Position numbers and translations under genes: made by a program. DNA of 36,613 nt from assembly GCA_964482325.1 (NCBI GenBank), contig CAYZXD010000024.1:1-36613 (forward strand). The letters are read 5' to 3'. Of the stretch, positions 30,951 through 36,613 are shown in pieces. Numbering within the stretch: the stretch's first letter is position 1; the number at the start of each line of letters is the position of its first letter. The notes under the pieces were generated by a model that did no database searches, was not told where the DNA came from, and saw only the letters and a list, made by a program, of their open reading frames with translations. The DNA is from CAYZJV01 sp964482325. Its GTDB lineage: Bacteria; Spirochaetota; Spirochaetia; Sphaerochaetales; Sphaerochaetaceae.

Positions 30951-33304
30951 CTACCGATCTTTGTCCACTTCATCTTCCAATCGGAAGAATGTTTCCTTGT
31001 CAGATCCTCGATCTCTTGTCGGTTTAAAACGGTCGTAACCATAGGGTTTTGGACCTTTTTTGCCGGCAGGTGGTCGATCCCGATCAAATGAACGTCCACC
31101 GGACGAGCGATCATCTTCATATCTGCGTGGTCGNNNNNNNNNNNNNNNNNNNNNNNNNNNNNNNNNNNNNNNNNNNNNNNNNNNNNNNNNNNNNNNNNNN
31201 NNNNNNNNNNNNNNNNNNNNNNNNNNNNNNNNNCCCGATCAAATGAACGTCCACCGGACGAGCGATCATCTTCATATCTGCGTGGTCGTCGATCATCCCG
31301 ATCATCAAAACGTCTTGGTGGTCGATCCCGGTCAAATGAACGTCCACCCTGTGGTCGATCATCATCTCTTCTCGGTCGTCGATCATCACGGTCATCAAAT
31401 CTGCGTGGCGGTCGATCCCGGTCAAATGAACGTCCACCTTGTGGGCGATCATCATCTCTTCTCGGCCGTCGATCATCGCGATCGTCAAATCTGCGTGGCG
31501 GTCGATCCCGGTCAAATGAACGTCCACCTTGTGGGCGATCATCATCTCTTCTCGGCCGTCGATCATCGCGATCGTCAAAGCGTCGTGGCGGTCGGTCCCG
31601 ATCAAATGAACGTCCACCTTGTGGGCGATCATCATCTCTTCTCGGTCGTCGATCATCGCGATCGTCAAAACGACGTGGCGGTCGATCCCGGTCAAACGAA
31701 CGGCCACCCTGTGGTCGATCATCATCTCTTCTCGGTCGTCGATCATCGCGATCGTCAAAGCGTCGTGGCGGTCGATCCCGGTCAAATGAACGGCCTCCAG
31801 ACGAGCGATCATCTTCATATCTGCGTGGTCGTCGATCATCACGGTCATCAAAGCGTCGAGGGGGTCGATCCCGATCAAACGAACGTCCTCCCTGTGGGCG
31901 ATCATCATTTCTTCTCGATCGTCGATCATCACGATCATCAAAGCGTCGAGGAGGTCGATCCCGGTCAAACGAGCGTCCACTTTGAGATCGATCGTCTCTA
32001 TTTCTTCGTGGTCGTCGCTCATCACGATCGTTATACCGTCGTTCTCTCGGACGATTATCGTCAGAACGGCTTGGTTCTTTCTCCCCTTGCTCCTGTTTTT
32101 CTGCTAATGGAGCTGCTGTCTCACCCGGATGACGTCGTTCGTATCGACGCTGTTTTGCATTCTTTTTCTCATCCGAGGCTTCACCCATCTCGTGTTCATC
32201 CCAATTCAGTACTAACGGATCATCTTCCTGACTACTGTGGGTATCCATACTGGCATTGTCTTCAGCAGGGGCCTGTTTTGCCACATCTGCAGCTTCTGTT
32301 GACTTTTCAGTCACATCAGCATTGTTTGTCTCCTCTTGTTTCAGAGGCATAGACATTTCTTCATTCTTCTCCAAAATCCAACTCCTTAGAGAACTCTTTT
32401 TCACAGAGAAGCCCGCAGCCGCGATATCCCGGGTAACTTCTCGTATTTGGTATCCGCGAATTTTCCGTTTTTCAAATCGGAATCCGCCAAGATTTGTGGA
32501 AAATAATAGCTTTCCACCAACAACTAATAATGCATGAATGTGTTGTATGAATTGGATGTAATCGCGTTGTACATCAAAGTCATGCTCCATTTTCCTGCTG
32601 TTGGAAAAACTGGGAGGGTCGAATACGACGATGTCAAACTTCCTCCGATCTTTCACAGCCTCCTGTATAAACTGCAGTGCATCCTGACAGATACAGGGAT
32701 ATGCAGTGCCGGAAAATCCATTATCTGCTAGATTTTGCTGACACCATTTTGTATACGTTGCAGATAGGTCAACAGAAACAACCTCTGTAGCGCCTCCTGC
32801 TGCTGCATACACACTAAAAGAGCCCGTGTAGGAAAACAGATTTAATATCCGCAGTCCACGACTGATTTCTCTTAGAGCCTGACGAGCAACCATCTGGTCA
32901 AGGAACAATCCGGTATCGATCCTTGTTTTCAGATCAACAGCAAACTGAAGTCCCTGTTCATGTACCGTAACGATCAGTGATTGTTCATCCTGCGATTCAT
33001 GCTGCTCCTTTCCGCGTAATTTCTCCCGATGATGATACACTACCCGCTCTGGTTCAATGTAAAGCATACGCGAGACGATATCGCATACGGAATCTACTTC
33101 TTCATCAGAGAGTGCTGGTTCACAATAATCGGTAATTCGTGCGTACGAACCGTACAAATCTACAGTTATCGGCAATTCGGACAGATTACGATCGTATATG
33201 CGCATCACATCTGTATTGCTTTGCAGCATGATTCTACGCATCTGTAGCGCGTTACGCTTCAATAATTTACCAAAATCCTTCGCTGTGTAATTGTCCATAA
33301 CCAT
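30951..33304 (-). CDS. rlmK: RlmK-type 23S rRNA methyltransferase with long Arg/Asp repeat tail (gapped)
   Basis: The N-terminal 315 residues form a class I SAM-dependent methyltransferase very like RlmK, the C-terminal half of E. coli RlmKL that makes m7G2069 in 23S rRNA: ILNLFSYTGSFSVYAAAGG (SAM site, 153-171), FDIVVFDPPSFSNSRK (223-238) and MEHDFDVQRDYIQFIQ. The RlmL half is absent. Next come an acidic linker (about 316-415) and a tail of near-identical 30-residue units, each DRDRPPRRF-DDRDDRRPRR with a DDDRPQGGRSF or YEDDRSSGGRSF start. A 100-N gap splits the tail; beyond it the original frame resumes and ends at TAG (30953-30951) with GSDKETFFRLEDEVDKDR. Gap length shifts the apparent frame. 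The ATG at 33304 follows AAAGG. The tail is surely disordered and RNA-binding in character. Confidence 0.82.
31073..32043. repeat. Tandem array of 90/93-bp coding repeats
   Basis: Units begin with GTCGATCCCG-like sequence at 31073, about 31228 (in the gap), 31321, 31411, 31501, 31591, 31681, 31771, 31864 and 31954. Most are 90 bp; the units with the extra residue (YEDDRSS type) are 93 bp. All lengths are multiples of three, so copy number can change without breaking the methyltransferase frame. Sequence identity between units is very high. Confidence 0.95.
31134..31233. other. Assembly gap of exactly 100 N
   Basis: The run of 100 Ns is a placeholder within the repeat array. The 55 bp before it (31079-31133) and after it (31234-31288) are identical, so the assembler stalled on repeated units. 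To restore the frame the real gap should be 38 bp or 38 plus whole repeat units. Confidence 0.98.
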
Positions 33305-33308
33305 CCAA

Positions 33309-33337
33309 TTGCCTTTCTTCGCCGGAGTATATATGAT
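33309..33337 (+). promoter_or_regulatory. Promoter of the unknown gene before the phosphohexomutase
   Basis: TTGCCT (33309-33314), a 17-nt spacer and TATGAT (33332-33337) predict a start near 33344. This argues against the ATG at 33333 as a start codon and for the GTG at 33369. The minus-strand rlmK-like gene must be transcribed from an overlapping divergent promoter (TATACT-like on that strand) that I cannot define well. Confidence 0.5.
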
Positions 33338-33368
33338 AAAATCAAAAAAAGATAGAGAGGGAACCCCA

Positions 33369-33854
33369 GTGGAAGATGATGTACAGCAATTCATTGGAAA
33401 TCTTGAGGCACGCTTCGGCGGCCCAGTAGGATACCGCACATATAGCACATGGTTTGCTTCGGATGACGGTCTGATCCGTGAGTATGGAGTCTTCCTGTAT
33501 GAGATCAACGGGATTCTCCATTTTGAAGATTTTGAACGAAAACCGTCCATCCTTGGATTCTCTCTGAAACCGGGAAAAAAGCAGAAGCCGTATGTAAAGA
33601 TGGAACGGAGCTTTGCTGTGGATGATATCCGCAATATCGATATCGTAGCAAAATCTGCAGCGCAGGCAGTTGCCCAAGGATTAAAACGTGCTGATGCCAT
33701 CACCAGTGCAACACTCCTGCAGAAAATAGTCAGCCGTCTCGTTACCCGCGTTGAACTACAAGATGGACCTACCTACTTTTTTGAACTAATTAACCACAAA
33801 ACTTTTGTACAGGCGGTCAAGGAGGGGACACATGGGCGCATTCAAGGCGTATGA
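33369..33854 (+). CDS. Conserved-looking protein of unknown function
   Basis: I do not recognise this 161-residue protein. It has a mixed alpha/beta pattern with no signal peptide or membrane segment: a short helical start (VEDDVQQFIGNLEARFGG), strand-rich middle (GVFLYEINGILHFEDFER), a basic stretch (LKPGKKQKPYVKME) and a long helix (AQAVAQGLKRADAITSATLLQKIVSRLV). I chose GTG at 33369 because AGAGAGG lies 8 nt before it and the predicted promoter overlaps the earlier candidates at 33291 and 33333. It overlaps the phosphohexomutase gene by 23 bp, so the two are coupled. Confidence 0.65.
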   Translation: MEDDVQQFIGNLEARFGGPVGYRTYSTWFASDDGLIREYGVFLYEINGILHFEDFERKPSILGFSLKPGKKQKPYVKMERSFAVDDIRNIDIVAKSAAQAVAQGLKRADAITSATLLQKIVSRLVTRVELQDGPTYFFELINHKTFVQAVKEGTHGRIQGV

Positions 33855-35169
33855 TATCCGGGGTATCTACAACAAAGATTTCGATAAGCATTTCGTCTAT
33901 AAAGTCGGATTTTTTCTTCCCGGGTTGCTGAAAGCCGATTACGTGGTGGTAGGACGTGATGTAAGAACCACTAGCGATGAAATATTTGATTATCTTTGTC
34001 GCGGTATTACCGACAGTGGAGCCGATGTGTGGAATATCGGTCATGCCACTACCCCTATGGTTTATTTTGCCACCGTTCACTATGCTGCCGATGCATCCGT
34101 TCAGATCACTGCCAGCCATAACCCTGCGATATACAATGGCCTTAAGATATCTCGTGCCGGAGCTCTTCCTGTGGGGGGAGATTCCGGATTGCAGGAACTT
34201 AAGGACCTTGTTGAGACAGGAACAATCACCAAAGCAGATAAACCGGGACAAGTTATCGACAAACCGGTTAAAAATGATTATATCGACTACCTGAAACCAT
34301 ACGTTCCTGATCTGAATAATGTAAAATTGAGTATTGATTTGTCTCACGGTATGGCAAACCTGTTAGTCAAAGATCTGATTGGAACGCATCATGATTATCT
34401 GTATGATCATTTTGACGGCACCTTTCCTGCTCATGAACCCAATCCGTTAGAGGAAGAGAACTGTGCTGATGTCAAAGCCGCGGTACTCGATAATTCCAGT
34501 GATCTTGGTATCATCTTCGATGGTGATGCCGACCGGGTCATGTTCATTGATGAAAAGGGCCGTTTTATCCAACCTGATTATATTACTGCAGTCATTGGGG
34601 CTTATTACCTGGAAAAAGAACAGGGCAATGTACTGCAGGACATTCGTACCAGCCGATCCACTACCGAATATCTGGAAAAATTGGGTGCTCGTGTAACCAC
34701 GTGGAAAGTCGGTCATGCGTTTGCAAAGGTTAAGCTCCGGGAGATCAATGGTATCTTTGGGGGAGAACTTGCAGGACACTACTATTTCAGAGACTTCAAC
34801 CACTGTGACTCAGGGATGCTTGCAGCACTGCTGGTATTGCAGGTATTAGTGCGAATTCGCGCTGAAGGTAAAACCTTCAGTGAGCTGATCGATTCAATTA
34901 TCGTCTACGCTAACAGCGGTGAGCAGAATTTCAAGCTGGAGCAGAAGGACGAAGCGATGCAGGCGCTCTACCAGCGGTATGCTAAGGAACACGAGCCATT
35001 GGCGGTACTTGATTTCGATGGCTACCGAATTGAATTCGCAGACTGGTGGTTCAACGTCCGTAAATCCAATACCGAGCCGTACCTTCGTCTCGTTGCCGAA
35101 GCTCGTAGTGAGCAGATGTTACAGACCAAGGTAGCTGAAATATCTGCAATAATCAGAAGTTTTCAATAA
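33832..35169 (+). CDS. Phosphomannomutase/phosphoglucomutase
   Basis: This alpha-D-phosphohexomutase interconverts the 1- and 6-phosphates of mannose or glucose. The 445-residue protein has the N-terminal FKAYDIRGIY, the phosphoserine loop QITASHNPAIYNGLKI, the magnesium loop IIFDGDADRVMFID, the sugar-specificity loop GGELAGHYYFRD and the phosphate-binding RKSNTEPYLRLVAE. The GELAGH loop and RGIYNKD start favour the dual PMM/PGM class (ManB/AlgC-like) over GlmM. GGAGGGG precedes the ATG at 33832. galE follows by 13 bp, so the pair serves nucleotide-sugar supply for glycans and links to glycogen synthesis through glucose 1-phosphate. Confidence 0.93.
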   Translation: MGAFKAYDIRGIYNKDFDKHFVYKVGFFLPGLLKADYVVVGRDVRTTSDEIFDYLCRGITDSGADVWNIGHATTPMVYFATVHYAADASVQITASHNPAIYNGLKISRAGALPVGGDSGLQELKDLVETGTITKADKPGQVIDKPVKNDYIDYLKPYVPDLNNVKLSIDLSHGMANLLVKDLIGTHHDYLYDHFDGTFPAHEPNPLEEENCADVKAAVLDNSSDLGIIFDGDADRVMFIDEKGRFIQPDYITAVIGAYYLEKEQGNVLQDIRTSRSTTEYLEKLGARVTTWKVGHAFAKVKLREINGIFGGELAGHYYFRDFNHCDSGMLAALLVLQVLVRIRAEGKTFSELIDSIIVYANSGEQNFKLEQKDEAMQALYQRYAKEHEPLAVLDFDGYRIEFADWWFNVRKSNTEPYLRLVAEARSEQMLQTKVAEISAIIRSFQ

Positions 35170-35182
35170 TAGTGAGGAAACC

Positions 35183-36160
35183 GTGAACGTCTTATTATGT
35201 GGAGGTGCCGGATATATCGGCACCCATGTAGCTATAGAATTTCTCAGCCGTGGCGATACAGTAGGGATAGTTGATGATTTTTCCAGCGGGTTGCATGAGA
35301 ATGTCGATCCCCGTGTTACCGTCTATGAGGGGAGTATCCGTGATCGCCCAGTACTCGACAAGGCATTGAGTGATCACTGGGATGTGGTGGTACACCTTGC
35401 AGCTTTCAAGGCTGCCGGAGAATCGATGGTGAATCCATCAAAATATGCGATGAATAATATTGCAGGCTCTCTCAATCTTATTACGGCTTGCCAGGATCAT
35501 CAGGTAACAAAATTCATTCTCTCCTCATCAGCTGCAGTATATGGTGAACCACAGTATCTTCCCATAGATGAAAGCCATCCACTGAAACCGGAAAACTATT
35601 ATGGATATACTAAACTCGCTATTGAAGAGAATCTTTCCTGGTTTTCTCAGCTTTCCGGCTTGGCATATGTATCATTACGATACTTCAATGCTGCCGGATA
35701 CGATCCCTTTGTAAGAATGCAGGGCCTTGAACGAAATCCTGCCAATCTCATACCAGTCGTAATGGAAGTTGCCACCGGGAAAAGAGCACAACTTGAGGTA
35801 TTCGGTAATGACTATCCTACCGATGATGGTACGGGCGTTCGGGATTACGTGCATGTAACCGATCTTGCGGACGCCCACGTTCGAGCAGCTGACCATCTCA
35901 TGCAGAACAGAGGTTCTCTTACGGTAAACCTGGGAAGTGAGCAGGGCTTGAGTGTGCAACAGATTATCGAGGCTTCCCGAAAGATCACCGGTAAATCAAT
36001 TCCTGCAGTAATATCCGAAAGACGGCCGGGGGACCCTGCTAAACTGGTGGCCTCATCGGCTCAGGCGCAGCAGATGCTTGGTTGGAAAGCCCGCTATAGT
36101 TCTCTTGAATCAATCATCGGAACTACTTGGAGAGTCTATCAGGCAAATCAAAGGCAATAA
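35183..36160 (+). CDS. galE: UDP-glucose 4-epimerase
   Basis: GalE interconverts UDP-glucose and UDP-galactose with tightly bound NAD. The 325-residue extended SDR protein has the Rossmann start VLLCGGAGYIGTHVA, VVHLAAFKAAGESMVNP, the catalytic SSSAAVYGEP serines, YYGYTKLAIEE with the YxxxK pair, LRYFNAAGYDP, and DDGTGVRDYVHVTDLADAH, all GalE features. The start is GTG at 35183, after a GTGAGGAAACC ribosome region. It is the last protein gene of its operon; the tRNA promoter begins 4 bp after its stop. Confidence 0.95.
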   Translation: MNVLLCGGAGYIGTHVAIEFLSRGDTVGIVDDFSSGLHENVDPRVTVYEGSIRDRPVLDKALSDHWDVVVHLAAFKAAGESMVNPSKYAMNNIAGSLNLITACQDHQVTKFILSSSAAVYGEPQYLPIDESHPLKPENYYGYTKLAIEENLSWFSQLSGLAYVSLRYFNAAGYDPFVRMQGLERNPANLIPVVMEVATGKRAQLEVFGNDYPTDDGTGVRDYVHVTDLADAHVRAADHLMQNRGSLTVNLGSEQGLSVQQIIEASRKITGKSIPAVISERRPGDPAKLVASSAQAQQMLGWKARYSSLESIIGTTWRVYQANQRQ

Positions 36161-36164
36161 TGTA

Positions 36165-36193
36165 TTGACACGAACGCATGAATCCGGTAGATT
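36165..36193 (+). promoter_or_regulatory. tRNA-Asn promoter
   Basis: A perfect TTGACA (36165-36170), a 17-nt spacer and TAGATT (36188-36193) predict a start near 36200, 11 nt before the mature tRNA. The -10 box is at the centre of a 13-bp inverted repeat, CGGTA-GAT-TACCG (36185-36197). Confidence 0.75.
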
Positions 36194-36210
36194 ACCGAAT
36201 GTTCGAGCTT

Positions 36211-36283
<73 letters not shown>

Positions 36284-36292
36284 AAAAATAAG

Positions 36293-36319
36293 AAACCGGT
36301 CCATTGTGACCGGTTTTTT
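36293..36319 (+). terminator. Intrinsic terminator after tRNA-Asn
   Basis: A 9-bp stem AAACCGGTC (36293-36301) / GACCGGTTT (36308-36316) with loop CATTGT ends in a T tract to 36319. Confidence 0.92.
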
Positions 36320-36576
36320 CATGTCCGTTTATGCAATGAAGCAATGGCTAACGTAATTGCATAATACCGCCGCTCATTCAACGTTTTCTGTGCACTTCCT
36401 TCTTTTCCTTTGAGTAAGTATCTTTCAACTGAGAGACGCATGGACTTTAGCTCTTTTATAGCAGTGGTAACGACCGTTTGATCAATACTACATTCTTTAT
36501 GATTCCATTCTCCTGTGAGGCTTTCTATACCGGTTTGAATCGCATCTCTTCTCTTGTTGACTAGTATCTTGTAACA
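36319..36576 (-). pseudogene. Open frame without a start codon; probable broken gene
   Basis: On the minus strand an 85-codon open stretch runs from 36576 to a TGA at 36321-36319. It has a protein-like, charged composition (for example NKRRDAIQTGIESLTGEWNH, then IDQTVVTTAIKELKS and LNERRYYAITLAIASLHKRT). No ATG, GTG or TTG lies near its beginning: it is preceded by TGA (36579-36577), and the nearby ATG reads in another frame that stops after 25 codons. A single-base frameshift, a sequencing error or gene decay would explain this. I do not recognise the family. The remaining 36577-36613 holds nothing I can name. Confidence 0.4.
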
Positions 36577-36613
36577 TCAAAAAGTTAGAACAGGGTATAG
36601 CCACTTGAGCTTT

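Noticed and set aside
30902..31133. Alternative C-terminus of the methyltransferase read in the frame following the 100 Ns
   Set aside because: That frame comes only from the arbitrary gap length. The other frame continues the DDRSSGGRSF repeat pattern and ends at 30951.
31073..32043. CRISPR-like periodic repeats
   Set aside because: Units are 90/93 bp and similar over their whole length, with no unique spacers, and they encode the tail of a protein.
31060..32352. Long open frames on the plus strand and in other frames through the repeat region
   Set aside because: They mirror the 90-bp coding repeats of the minus-strand methyltransferase tail; a 3n-length repeat opens several frames at once. 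None has a known domain.
33305..33703. N-terminal extension of the methyltransferase frame
   Set aside because: The extension lies antisense to another gene, has no family similarity and would pass the ribosome site at 33304.

Overview
The window looks like chromosomal DNA of a free-living or host-associated diderm bacterium. I place it tentatively in the Spirochaetota (Sphaerochaeta/Spirochaeta-like), from the general look of the proteins, the relaxed lipoboxes and the mix of housekeeping genes. No marker gene settles this. Genes are packed tightly on both strands, many overlap by 1-26 bp, and I see no insertion sequence, prophage or CRISPR array.

Layout. 1-2.6 kb: peroxiredoxin, TatD-family metal-dependent hydrolase and class II fructose-bisphosphate aldolase. 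2.65-4.3 kb: the translation operon infC-rpmI-rplT followed by a small coiled-coil protein. 4.4-4.58 kb: a good candidate 6S RNA between a terminator and the next gene. 4.6-7.8 kb: TPR protein, tsaE, tsaB (tRNA t6A synthesis) and trxB. 7.96-10.7 kb: glycogen synthesis (glgA, glgC). 10.7-13.2 kb, minus strand: nnrE-nnrD fusion (NAD(P)HX repair), a small membrane protein and a Nudix hydrolase. 13.3-16.1 kb: a NikR-like regulator that has lost most nickel ligands, in one operon with a ZnuABC-like metal ABC transporter. 16.16-20.1 kb: promoter, TPP riboswitch, SD-masking hairpin and thiamine transporter thiB-thiP-thiQ. 20.2-21.7 kb: a predicted outer-membrane barrel protein coupled to a caspase-like lipoprotein. 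21.7-26.4 kb, minus strand: MATE exporter, HtrA protease, uvrB. 26.5-29.6 kb: glnS and an amidohydrolase. 29.7-30.9 kb: a lipoprotein with three cysteine-free LCCL-like domains. 30.95-33.3 kb, minus strand: an RlmK-type rRNA methyltransferase with a very long Arg/Asp-rich tandem-repeat tail, interrupted by a 100-N assembly gap. 33.3-36.2 kb: an unknown protein, phosphomannomutase/phosphoglucomutase and galE. The end holds tRNA-Asn, a terminator and a broken reading frame.

The genes serve glycogen and sugar-nucleotide metabolism (fba, glgA, glgC, phosphohexomutase, galE), translation and RNA modification (infC, rpmI, rplT, tsaB, tsaE, glnS, rlmK-like, tRNA-Asn, 6S RNA), redox and metabolite repair (peroxiredoxin, trxB, nnr, Nudix, uvrB, htrA) and micronutrient uptake (metal and thiamine transporters). 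The points most worth following are the methyltransferase with the repeat tail, the caspase-lipoprotein/barrel pair, the ligand-poor NikR in a Znu-type operon, and a recurrent promoter layout in which the predicted transcription start falls on the start codon (tatD, glgA, nnr, amidohydrolase), suggesting leaderless mRNAs.
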